This document shows positions 7,757 through 13,800 of a stretch of DNA of 22,057 bases, one piece after another. The notes beneath the pieces are model-generated. The model was not told the origin of the DNA and searched no databases. It saw only the letters and a program-made list of their open reading frames with translations. Origin of the DNA: CAKSKB01 sp034186235 (lineage in GTDB: Bacteria; Bacillota; Clostridia; HGM11514). Location: contig JAXGBA010000003.1 of NCBI GenBank assembly GCA_034186235.1, positions 1-22,057 on the forward strand. Reading direction: 5' to 3'. Positions within the stretch are counted from its first letter, which is position 1. The number at the start of each line of letters is the position of its first letter. The position numbers and the translations under genes are program-made.

Positions 7757-8878
7757 ATGCTGTTTAAAAATGCAGTTATATTAAATGAGAATTTCAATTG
7801 GATAAAAGCCGACCTTAAGGTTGAGGACGGCAAGTTTACCGCAGTCGGTCACTTTGACGAAAACGGCACGGATATAGGCGAAAAGCGGATAATTCCGGGA
7901 TTTATCAATATACATATGCACGGGGCGATGGGGTATAATGTTGCGAATGCCGATGCCTCCGCTTATGATAAAATCGGTAATTATCTTGCGTCGACCGGCA
8001 CAACCTCGTACCTTATGGCACCGGCGACATATCTTGAAGCCGACCTTAAGCGTTATGTTGCGCTGATAGGGGAGCGAGCAGGAAAATCCAAGGGTGCAAA
8101 CCTTTTGGGTGTGAATATGGAAGGGCCGTACCTTTCTGCAAGCCATAAGGGGGCGCATCGTGCCGAGTGGCTGAGGACGGTAAAAGAGGTCGATTTTGAC
8201 AGCGTAAACGAGTGCGGAAACGGCTGTATATATGTAACCACCGTTGCGCCCGAAACGGACGGCGCAATCGAATTTATAAGAACCCACGCCGATAAGGTCA
8301 AAATATCTCTCGGGCATACCGGGGCGGACTATGAAACCTGTATGAAGGCGTTTGAAGCCGGAGCAACGCAGGTGACGCACCTTTTCAATGCGATGCCATC
8401 ACTTCATCACCGCAATATGAGCCTTATTTCGGCGGCGCTTGACTTCGGCGCAATGGCTGAAATCATATGCGATGGGCTTCATGTAACGCCTTCGGTTGTG
8501 AGGGCGGCGTATAAGATGTTCGGTTCGGATAAGCTTATCGTTATCAATGACTCTGTCATGGCGGCAGGTATGCCCGACGGCGTGTACTCCGAGTGCGGAA
8601 ACGAGGTTGTTGTTAAAGACGGTATCGCCCGCGAGCATGATGGCACCATCGCAGGCGGCACCGCATCGATAATAGCTTGCGTTAAGAATCTTATTTCGTG
8701 GGGAGTGCCGGAAAATGAGGCTGTAAAAATGGCTTCCGCAAACCCGGCAAAGGCAATGGGGATTGAAAATAAGGGCAGAATCAAGACCGGGTTTGACGCT
8801 GATTTCCTCATGATTGACCGTGATTTCAATGTAACCGATGTGTATATCGGCGGAAAGAAATTCGGTTCGGAGAAGTAG
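7757..8878 (+). CDS. nagA: N-acetylglucosamine-6-phosphate deacetylase
   Basis: Removes acetate from GlcNAc-6-phosphate to give glucosamine-6-phosphate, in the cytoplasm, for amino-sugar catabolism and cell-wall recycling. The 373-residue chain has the amidohydrolase fold: His53 and His55 in FINIHMHG, Glu122 in NMEGPYLS, His187 in SLGHTG, His208 in THLFNAM, His242 in CDGLHV and the catalytic Asp265 in VINDSVMAAG. Here Asn51 stands where an Asp often precedes the HxH motif (GFID-H-H in many homologues). The ribosome binding site GAGGAG lies 8 nt before ATG 7757. No nagB or sugar transporter is adjacent, so it stands as a single gene with its own promoter. A decayed MerR-type start follows 2 nt after the stop. 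Confidence 0.93.
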   Translation: MLFKNAVILNENFNWIKADLKVEDGKFTAVGHFDENGTDIGEKRIIPGFINIHMHGAMGYNVANADASAYDKIGNYLASTGTTSYLMAPATYLEADLKRYVALIGERAGKSKGANLLGVNMEGPYLSASHKGAHRAEWLRTVKEVDFDSVNECGNGCIYVTTVAPETDGAIEFIRTHADKVKISLGHTGADYETCMKAFEAGATQVTHLFNAMPSLHHRNMSLISAALDFGAMAEIICDGLHVTPSVVRAAYKMFGSDKLIVINDSVMAAGMPDGVYSECGNEVVVKDGIAREHDGTIAGGTASIIACVKNLISWGVPENEAVKMASANPAKAMGIENKGRIKTGFDADFLMIDRDFNVTDVYIGGKKFGSEK

Positions 8879-8880
8879 TT

Positions 8881-9028
8881 ATGACCCCCCGATAAAACGC
8901 TTTTCACTATAGGCGAAATATCAAAGGCGGTCGGCGTATGCCGGTATATATATCTTGAAGGTCCGCCGCAGCGTAAGGATAAGAGCAGATTTGTCACTCA
9001 AGTGGTGCTTCTGCTTAAAAATAGTTAA
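8881..9028 (+). pseudogene. Decayed MerR-family regulator remnant
   Basis: Two nucleotides after nagA an ATG opens a frame that stops after four codons. Shifting by one base within the run of six C residues (8885-8890) gives a start followed by DKTLFTIGEISKAVGV, which closely resembles the first helix-turn-helix residues of MerR-family regulators. The frame then loses the usual TLRYYD motif, has a short basic stretch and stops at 9026-9028 after about 45 codons, against the 120-plus expected. It looks like a frameshifted and internally deleted regulator. The close fit of the restored start to nagA suggests it once followed nagA in the same transcript. Confidence 0.5.
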
Positions 9029-9046
9029 AAAAATTGAAAAAACATA

Positions 9047-9075
9047 TTGACAAAAACCGTAATTAATGGTATAAT
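9047..9075 (+). promoter_or_regulatory. Consensus promoter of the tRNA-Ser pair
   Basis: Perfect TTGACA (9047-9052) and TATAAT (9070-9075) with 17-bp spacing, ending 12 nt before the first tRNA. Full-consensus promoters are typical of stable RNA genes. Confidence 0.85.
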
Positions 9076-9087
9076 AGCTTATGTTGT

Positions 9088-9174
9088 GGAGAGGTGTCCG
9101 AGTGGTTTAAGGAGCTGGTCTTGAAAACCAGTGACTCGAAAGAGCCAAGAGTTCGAATCTCTTCCTCTCCGCCA
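9088..9174 (+). tRNA. tRNA-Ser (anticodon UGA)
   Basis: Acceptor halves GGAGAGG and CCTCTCC pair perfectly, with discriminator G and an encoded CCA. The anticodon stem CTGGT/ACCAG holds the loop CTTGAAA, giving anticodon TGA. A long variable arm (about GTGACTCGAAAGAGCC) and the T-loop GTTCGAATC are as expected for serine. It reads UCA and probably other UCN codons. Confidence 0.95.
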
Positions 9175-9205
9175 ATTTAATAAAATTCAGCGCTGCGGCA
9201 AATAT

Positions 9206-9294
9206 GGAGAAGTACTCAAGTTGGCCGAAGAGGCGCCCCTGCTAAGGGCGTAGGTCGGGTAACCGGCGCGAGGGTTCAAATCCCTCCTTCTCCG
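9206..9294 (+). tRNA. tRNA-Ser (anticodon GCU)
   Basis: Acceptor halves GGAGAAG and CTTCTCC pair, with discriminator G. The anticodon stem CGCCC/GGGCG encloses CTGCTAA, giving anticodon GCT, and a long class II variable arm (GTAGGTCGGGTAACCGGC) is present. Unlike its neighbour, the CCA end is not encoded (CTG follows), so it needs CCA-adding enzyme. It reads AGC and AGU codons. Confidence 0.95.
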
Positions 9295-9298
9295 CTGG

Positions 9299-9339
9299 AA
9301 AACCGACAAACACAAATAGTGCTTGTCGGTTTTCTTTTG
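9299..9339 (+). terminator. Terminator of the tRNA-Ser operon
   Basis: AAAACCGACAA (9299-9309) pairs perfectly with TTGTCGGTTTT (9323-9333), with a short inner CAC/GTG stem, and is followed by CTTTTG. It starts five bases after the second tRNA-Ser. Confidence 0.85.
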
Positions 9340-9371
9340 TTAAATTATTTTTTTGAGATAGGCGGTGTGTC

Positions 9372-10097
9372 ATGGACGGCTTGCTTGAAAGATTAACGGC
9401 AGAGAAAAAAGCTTCACTCCCCGGCGGAATATATCATAAGGTGCAGATTGAACTTACCTATAATTCAAATCATATTGAGGGTAGCAAATTAACCCACGAC
9501 CAGACCAGATATATTTTTGAAACCAATACAGTCGGAGCGGAAAACAGTGCGCTTAATGTTGATGACATTATAGAAACCGCAAATCATTTTAAATGTATTG
9601 ATATGATAATTGATAATGCAACATATAAGCTCACAGAAAAATTTATAAAGGAACTACACTTTACTTTAAAATCAGGGACATCCGATTCAAGAAAAGATTG
9701 GTTTAATGTGGGCGAGTATAAAAAACTCCCTAATGAAGTCGGAGGAAAAGAAACTGCAAGTCCTGAAACTGTGGCGCAGAAAATCAAAGAACTTTTGAAA
9801 TCTTATAATCAAAAGAACGAACATACTTTGGAAGAAATTATTGACTTTCATTTTCAATTTGAAGCATTGCATCCGTTTCAAGATGGTAACGGTCGTGTAG
9901 GTAGACTAATAATGTTTAAGGAATGCCTGAAAAATAATATTGTCCCATTTATTATTGATGACAGTCTTAAAATGTTCTATTACAGAGGTCTGTCCGAATG
10001 GAACACTGAAAAAGGTTATTTGACCGATACCTGCCTTGCGGCACAGGATAAGTTTAAAAAGTATTTGGAGTATTTCAAAGTAGCATATAAGGAATAG
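9372..10097 (+). CDS. Fic-domain protein (AMP-transferase), class II inhibitory type
   Basis: Fic enzymes attach AMP, or sometimes other groups, to hydroxyls on target proteins. The 241-residue product has the complete active site HPFQDGNGRVGR at residues 167-178, with catalytic His167. An N-terminal inhibitory motif of the (S/T)xxxE(G/N) type, SNHIEG, lies at residues 32-37 with Glu36 as the probable blocking residue, which marks the self-inhibited class II layout. No signal or membrane segment is seen. The start ATG 9372 follows AGGCGG. The gene is clearly richer in A and T than its neighbours, sits behind two tRNA genes and is framed by terminators, which suggests horizontal acquisition. 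No antitoxin partner is adjacent; the built-in motif would replace one. Target unknown. Confidence 0.9.
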   Translation: MDGLLERLTAEKKASLPGGIYHKVQIELTYNSNHIEGSKLTHDQTRYIFETNTVGAENSALNVDDIIETANHFKCIDMIIDNATYKLTEKFIKELHFTLKSGTSDSRKDWFNVGEYKKLPNEVGGKETASPETVAQKIKELLKSYNQKNEHTLEEIIDFHFQFEALHPFQDGNGRVGRLIMFKECLKNNIVPFIIDDSLKMFYYRGLSEWNTEKGYLTDTCLAAQDKFKKYLEYFKVAYKE

Positions 10098-10168
10098 CTG
10101 CAACCAAACCATATCGTGTATTCAGGGTATATGAATGATTCGGATATTGAGAGAGGTTTGAATATATG

Positions 10169-10205
10169 AAAATCCGGCAAACACATTTGCCGGGTTTTAG
10201 ATTTT
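10169..10205 (+). terminator. Terminator of the Fic gene
   Basis: AAAATCCGGCAAA (10169-10181) pairs with TTTGCCGGGTTTT (10186-10198) around a 4-nt loop, followed by a T-rich tract. The A-rich 5' flank would let it work in both directions. Between the Fic stop and this hairpin is only a 23-codon in-frame extension with no recognisable domain. Confidence 0.8.
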
Positions 10206-10231
10206 TTATTAAGTGAAAATTAATATAAAAT

Positions 10232-10267
10232 GCCCGGGAGATTCTGAGAAGTTTCAAATCTCCGGGC
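10232..10267. repeat. Long inverted repeat
   Basis: GCCCGGGAGATT (10232-10243) faces AATCTCCGGGC (10257-10267), pairing over 11-12 bases with one bulge around a 13-nt loop. On the minus strand it is followed by ATTTTATATT, so it could end leftward transcripts from the tRNA-Arg side. On the plus strand there is no T tract. Confidence 0.6.
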
Positions 10268-10277
10268 GGTATAAAGG

Positions 10278-10330
10278 AAAAAACCGCCACCGCAAAAGCG
10301 ATGTCGGTTTTTTTATACGCCTGATAGGAA
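10278..10330. repeat. Direct repeat copy A (tRNA-Arg 3' end plus terminator)
   Basis: Identical at 52 of 53 positions to 10467-10519. It holds a complete copy of the minus-strand terminator hairpin (AAAAACCG ... CGGTTTTTT) and the last 15 bases of tRNA-Arg (plus-strand TACGCCTGATAGGAA), but the rest of the tRNA is absent. This is the pattern left when an element integrates into a tRNA 3' end. Confidence 0.85.
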
Positions 10331-10466
10331 AACGGCTAAAAGCCGTTACGGCTCGGCGACCGCAGAGCAGTACCCGCCGTCGCCCCTTGCGCCTGCAAAA
10401 CAGTCCACAGGAAAGTTTTGCTGACGGCGCAAGCCTCCTCGAGGTTCGATTCCTTTTAAATACAAT
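10331..10466. other. Hairpin-rich insert between the tRNA-derived repeats
   Basis: This 136-bp stretch has three tandem hairpins: AACGGCT/AGCCGTT (10331-10347), GGCGAC/GTCGCC (10355-10384), and a long one made of CTTGCGC/GCGCAAG with inner GCAAAAC/GTTTTGC (10386-10433). On the plus strand it then shows GAGGTTCGATTCC (about 10441-10453), which matches a tRNA T-arm. No protein is supported. It may be a remnant of an integrated element, a mobile palindromic repeat associated with tRNA genes, or a structured RNA. Confidence 0.5.
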
Positions 10467-10504
10467 AAAAAACCGTCACCGCAAAAGCGATGTCGGTTTT
10501 TTTA
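10467..10504 (-). terminator. Terminator of tRNA-Arg
   Basis: Read on the minus strand, AAAAAACCGACATCGC pairs with GCGGTGACGGTTTTTT around TTTT, with one wobble and small bulges, and ends in six T residues. It begins directly after the tRNA discriminator base. Confidence 0.8.
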
Positions 10505-10519
10505 TACGCCTGATAGGAA
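10467..10519. repeat. Direct repeat copy B (overlaps the intact tRNA-Arg)
   Basis: The partner of 10278-10330, differing only at the tenth base (T instead of C). It covers the functional terminator of tRNA-Arg and the tRNA's 3' 15 bases, so this copy is the one attached to the intact gene. Confidence 0.85.
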
Positions 10520-10578
10520 TCGAACCTACGACAACCCGGCGTCGGAGGCCGGTGCTCTATCCACTGAGCTACAGGCGC
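10505..10578 (-). tRNA. tRNA-Arg (anticodon CCG)
   Basis: On the minus strand the acceptor halves GCGCCTG and CAGGCGT pair (one G-U), with discriminator A and no encoded CCA. The D-arm TAGCTCAGTGGATAGAGCA, the anticodon stem CCGGC/GCCGG with loop CTCCGAC (anticodon CCG) and the T-arm with GGTTCGATTCC are all present. It lies 26 nt after the stop codon of the polysaccharide operon's last gene with no clear promoter of its own, so it may be co-transcribed with that operon. Confidence 0.93.
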
Positions 10579-10587
10579 AGATATTGT

Positions 10588-10606
10588 AAACGGCGGTTTG
10601 CCGTTT
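10588..10606 (-). other. Hairpin between the operon end and tRNA-Arg
   Basis: AAACGGC and GCCGTTT pair over 7 bases around a 5-nt loop and overlap the stop codon of the UDP-xylose synthase gene. On the minus strand only TTTACAATAT follows, a poor T tract, so it is at best a weak terminator or an RNA-processing or stability signal upstream of tRNA-Arg. Confidence 0.4.
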
Positions 10607-11531
10607 ATAATCTGTTTTTAAAGTATTCAATCGTAGACTTAAGCCCTTCTTCGAGCATAACCTGCGGCTCCCAGGAGAGCTTTTGCTTAGCGAGGGTGAT
10701 GTCGGGCTTGCGCCTTGTGGGGTCGTCTTTCGGGAGAGGCTTGTAAACAAGCTTCGAGCGGCTCCCGGTGAGCTCGACAATCAGCTCGGCGATTTCCTTA
10801 ATTGTGAGTTCGCGCGGGTTGCCGAGGTTGACAGGACCTGTAAAATCCTCACATTCCATCATTTTAATCATAGCGGTAACGAGGTCCGACACGAAGCAGA
10901 AAGAGCGTGTCTGCGAGCCGTCACCGTAGATGGTGATGTCCTTATCGGACAGTGCCTGGACGATAAAATTGCTTACAACTCTGCCGTCGTTTTCGAGCAT
11001 ATTGGGGCCATAGGTGTTGAAAATCCTGATGACCCTTATGTCAACGCCGCTCTGGCGGTGGTAATCGAAGAATAAAGTTTCGGCGCAGCGCTTGCCCTCG
11101 TCGTAGCAGGAGCGGATGCCGATGGGGTTAACATTGCCCCAGTAAGATTCGACCTGCGGATGGACGGTGGGGTCGCCGTAGACCTCGCTTGTGGACGCCT
11201 GCAGAACCCTTGCCTTAATGCGTTTGGCAAGCTCCAGCACATTGGTAGCGCCGACGACATTGGTCTGCACGGTTCTAATGGGGTTAAACTGATAGTGCAC
11301 GGGCGAAGCGGGGCACGCAAGGTTGTAGATTCTGTCAACCTCAACATCGATAGGGTTGATGATATCGTGACGGAGAACCTCAAAATAGGGGTTATCCAAG
11401 AGTTTAACGATGTTTTCTTTTCTGCCGGTGAAGAAATTATCGAGACAGATGACTTCGTTGCCCATAGATAAAAGTCTTTCGCAGAGATGGGAGCCGATAA
11501 AGCCTGCTCCGCCGGTAACAAGAATTCTCAT
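10605..11531 (-). CDS. UDP-glucuronate decarboxylase (UDP-xylose synthase)
   Basis: Converts UDP-glucuronate to UDP-xylose with bound NAD, in the cytoplasm, supplying a pentose donor to the glycosyltransferases of the same operon. The 308-residue short-chain dehydrogenase-type epimerase has the Rossmann motif TGGAGFIG at residues 6-13, the catalytic Ser/Thr-Glu region STSEVYG (113-119) and Tyr143-x3-Lys147 in YDEGK. NLACPASPVHYQ (70-81) and ESYWGNVNPIGIRSCYDEGKR (128-148) are distinctive of the UXS subfamily as against other epimerases. The start ATG 11531 has AGGAGAT upstream and lies 12 nt after the preceding gene. It is the last gene of the operon. A dTDP-glucose dehydratase or UDP-glucose epimerase assignment fits the motifs less well. 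Confidence 0.88.
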   Translation of the reverse strand: MRILVTGGAGFIGSHLCERLLSMGNEVICLDNFFTGRKENIVKLLDNPYFEVLRHDIINPIDVEVDRIYNLACPASPVHYQFNPIRTVQTNVVGATNVLELAKRIKARVLQASTSEVYGDPTVHPQVESYWGNVNPIGIRSCYDEGKRCAETLFFDYHRQSGVDIRVIRIFNTYGPNMLENDGRVVSNFIVQALSDKDITIYGDGSQTRSFCFVSDLVTAMIKMMECEDFTGPVNLGNPRELTIKEIAELIVELTGSRSKLVYKPLPKDDPTRRKPDITLAKQKLSWEPQVMLEEGLKSTIEYFKNRL

Positions 11532-11543
11532 AACGGAAATCTC

Positions 11544-12398
11544 CTAACTGAAATTATTAGCTTCTTTTCTGTAGCCGATTTTCTGAAACACGAAAGAAGC
11601 GAGAATAAGGAAAGCCACAATCGGGAAAAGCTTGCCCGAAGCTTTCAGGCTGTTTTTGAATGACCAGAGCCTGAGGCGGTAGAAACCTGCGACCGAGCCG
11701 AGCTGGCGTTTGATGTGATAATTACCTCTGCCGCGCGTAATCTGCCATTTTTTGAAGCTCTTGAACGAACTGCGTTCAACATGAAAAACCACCTGATTAC
11801 TATTATACCTTATTTTTTCGTTTTGTGCAACTATTTTTTTACCGAAACAGGTATCTTCTCCGCCCGGAACAGGAAAAGTGGTGTCAAACATGCCTATTTT
11901 TGTGAATAATTTTCTGTTAACGGCGAAATTGCAGCTTGTGACGCTGTTGGTGAAGCCGTTTTCGTCGACCCTCCAAACCTTGTCGAAGCCTATGCAGCCG
12001 CCTCCGGGAAACCCGAGCAAAGCGACGGCTTTGCCGAAACGGGTTTTGACATCGGTAATGGTGTTGCCCATAACCGCGTCGTATGAATCGAGCTCACGGA
12101 CCGCCTCTGCAAGGGTGTTTTCAGCCAAACGGCAGTCAGAATCGGTAAAGAAAATCTTTTCGGATTCGGAGTAGAGAACGCCCATGTTTCTGCACTTTGC
12201 AGGACCGCAGTTTCTTGGCATTTTGAGCAAGTGGAATCTTTCGTCATCGAAGAAGTGATAGTAATCGAATTCCGAGCGGTCATCGACGATATACACTTCA
12301 AAGTCTTTAAAAGTCTGAGCCATGAGCGAATTGCAGAGGGCGTCGATGTGTTCCTTGGGTGTGTTGTAAGATGGGACTATAACGGTTATTTCTGGCAT
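11544..12398 (-). CDS. Family 2 glycosyltransferase
   Basis: An inverting GT-A transferase of 284 residues acting at the inner face of the membrane. It opens with ITVIVPSYNTP (3-14), has the nucleotide-binding VDDRS (38-42), the CRNMG motif (69-73) and the metal-binding DxD as TDSDC (Asp86, Asp88). GGEDTCFGKK later in the chain resembles the ED catalytic-base region of GT2 enzymes. A hydrophobic segment near residues 258-274 (LFPIVAFLILASFVFQ) probably anchors the C-terminus. AAAGGAG precedes ATG 12398, 11 nt after the sugar transferase stop. The donor and acceptor sugars cannot be predicted; the adjacent UDP-xylose synthase makes a pentose possible. Confidence 0.85.
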   Translation of the reverse strand: MPEITVIVPSYNTPKEHIDALCNSLMAQTFKDFEVYIVDDRSEFDYYHFFDDERFHLLKMPRNCGPAKCRNMGVLYSESEKIFFTDSDCRLAENTLAEAVRELDSYDAVMGNTITDVKTRFGKAVALLGFPGGGCIGFDKVWRVDENGFTNSVTSCNFAVNRKLFTKIGMFDTTFPVPGGEDTCFGKKIVAQNEKIRYNSNQVVFHVERSSFKSFKKWQITRGRGNYHIKRQLGSVAGFYRLRLWSFKNSLKASGKLFPIVAFLILASFVFQKIGYRKEANNFS

Positions 12399-12409
12399 GA
12401 TGAACTCCT

Positions 12410-13795
12410 TTATTTTGCGCCCTTGCGGAAAATGACCGCAGAGACGGTTTTGAATAAAATTTTGATGTCAAGTGCGAGCGACCAGTTGTCGATATAGCTG
12501 ATGTCGAGGGCGTAGATGTCCTCAAAATCGGTAATTTCGTTTCTGCCGCTGACCTGCCAGTTGCCTGTAAGGCCGGGCTTAATCGAGAGCCTGCGCCTGT
12601 GGTACATTTTGTATTCTTCGACTTCGCCGACGGTAGGGGGGCGAGTGCCGACAAGGCTCATATCGCCTTTAAATATGTTGAAAAACTGCGGAAACTCGTC
12701 AAGACTGGTTTTTCTTAAAAATTTTCCGACTCTCGTTATCCTGGGATCGTTTTCCATTTTGAAAACAGCTCCCGACAGCTCGTTTTTGTCCATAAGCTCG
12801 GAAAGTTTTGCTTCGGCGTCTTGCGTCATGGTGCGGAACTTGTAGATTTTGAATTTTCTGCCGTTCTGGCCGACTCTCCATTGGGAGAAGAACACCGGGC
12901 CTTTCGAGTCGAGCTTAATCGCCGGGGCGATAAACACGGTGAGAACCGCCGTTAAAGCCAGACCGATGAGCGAACCGACGATGTCCATGAGGCGCTTTAT
13001 CATAAGCTGCCCTTCGTTTAAAGATACCGTGTGGAATGTTAGCATCGGCAGCTTGCCTGCGTAGCTCAGCTGAGTTTTTGAGAATTTGAGGTTGAAAATA
13101 TCGAGCAGAACCTTTACCGTAATGCCGAGACTTTCGCAGATTTTCATAGCGTTCTCAAGTTTGTCATTCATCTGACCGTTCACAACAAAGTATACCTCGT
13201 CAACGGTGTTTTCCACAACGATTCTGTAGATATCGGCGATGTTTCCGAGGTCGGAGGCGCTGTTTATACCCGCAAATCCGATGATGTTCACGAGGAAATC
13301 ATCGTTTGAGCGCAGATTTTTAAGAATCCTGTCCCGACCCTCGTCGCATACGATTATTATGCGTTTCCGAGCGGAATTTTTGTCGATTGCACGTACTAAA
13401 AACGCACGAACCGCAAGGCGCTCGGCGAGGAGAAGGACGAAGTCTGTGCAGATGAAAATTATGAACATCAGACGGCTGAAAGTGTCGTTTTTCATCACGA
13501 ACACTGCGGAAGCCGCAATCAGCGCCGTTATGCAGAATGCTTTTGTGAGGTTGACCGCAATCGACAGCGGAACATTGGTTTTTTTCGAGCCGTACAGTCC
13601 GAAATACGCAAACGAGAGGTATTGCGTCGGGATGAAAATCCAGAGAATCCAGGCGTATTCGGAAATGCTGAAAAACGGTTTCCCGAAAGAATCAATCTTT
13701 GCACGGATAAAGTAGCCGGCCGCAAATGATATGAGCGTTATTAAGATGTCAAGCACGATAACGAGCAAATCTGTTGATTTCAGTTTTCTCTGCAT
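12410..13795 (-). CDS. Initiating polyprenyl-phosphate sugar-phosphotransferase (WbaP/WcaJ type)
   Basis: Transfers a sugar-1-phosphate from a nucleotide sugar to undecaprenyl phosphate, the first membrane step of polysaccharide assembly. The 461-residue chain has four N-terminal membrane helices (about 10-30, 47-66, 86-101, 109-126), a soluble CoA-binding-like middle domain (140-255) and another hydrophobic helix (270-292). The C-terminal bacterial sugar-transferase domain carries KFRTM (319-323), the catalytic pair Asp366-Glu367 in LDEFPQFFNIFKGDMSLVG, TRPPTVGE and PGLTGNWQVSGR. ATG 13795 is preferred to a frame 21 codons longer, because CGGAG lies just upstream and the longer start would reach back into the preceding gene. 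It is the biosynthesis-initiating gene of this operon. The sugar (glucose, galactose or another) is not determined. Confidence 0.9.
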   Translation of the reverse strand: MQRKLKSTDLLVIVLDILITLISFAAGYFIRAKIDSFGKPFFSISEYAWILWIFIPTQYLSFAYFGLYGSKKTNVPLSIAVNLTKAFCITALIAASAVFVMKNDTFSRLMFIIFICTDFVLLLAERLAVRAFLVRAIDKNSARKRIIIVCDEGRDRILKNLRSNDDFLVNIIGFAGINSASDLGNIADIYRIVVENTVDEVYFVVNGQMNDKLENAMKICESLGITVKVLLDIFNLKFSKTQLSYAGKLPMLTFHTVSLNEGQLMIKRLMDIVGSLIGLALTAVLTVFIAPAIKLDSKGPVFFSQWRVGQNGRKFKIYKFRTMTQDAEAKLSELMDKNELSGAVFKMENDPRITRVGKFLRKTSLDEFPQFFNIFKGDMSLVGTRPPTVGEVEEYKMYHRRRLSIKPGLTGNWQVSGRNEITDFEDIYALDISYIDNWSLALDIKILFKTVSAVIFRKGAK

Positions 13796-13800
13796 ATTTT

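Noticed and set aside
10583..10588. TACAAT on the minus strand just before tRNA-Arg, as a possible -10 box
   Set aside because: It ends only 5 bp before the tRNA 5' end, leaving no room for a leader, and no -35 box lies at 16-18 bp.
10213..10746. 177-residue plus-strand open frame
   Set aside because: It runs through inverted repeats, both copies of the direct repeat, the tRNA-Arg gene and the end of the UDP-xylose synthase gene; it is a spurious translation of RNA and repeat sequence.
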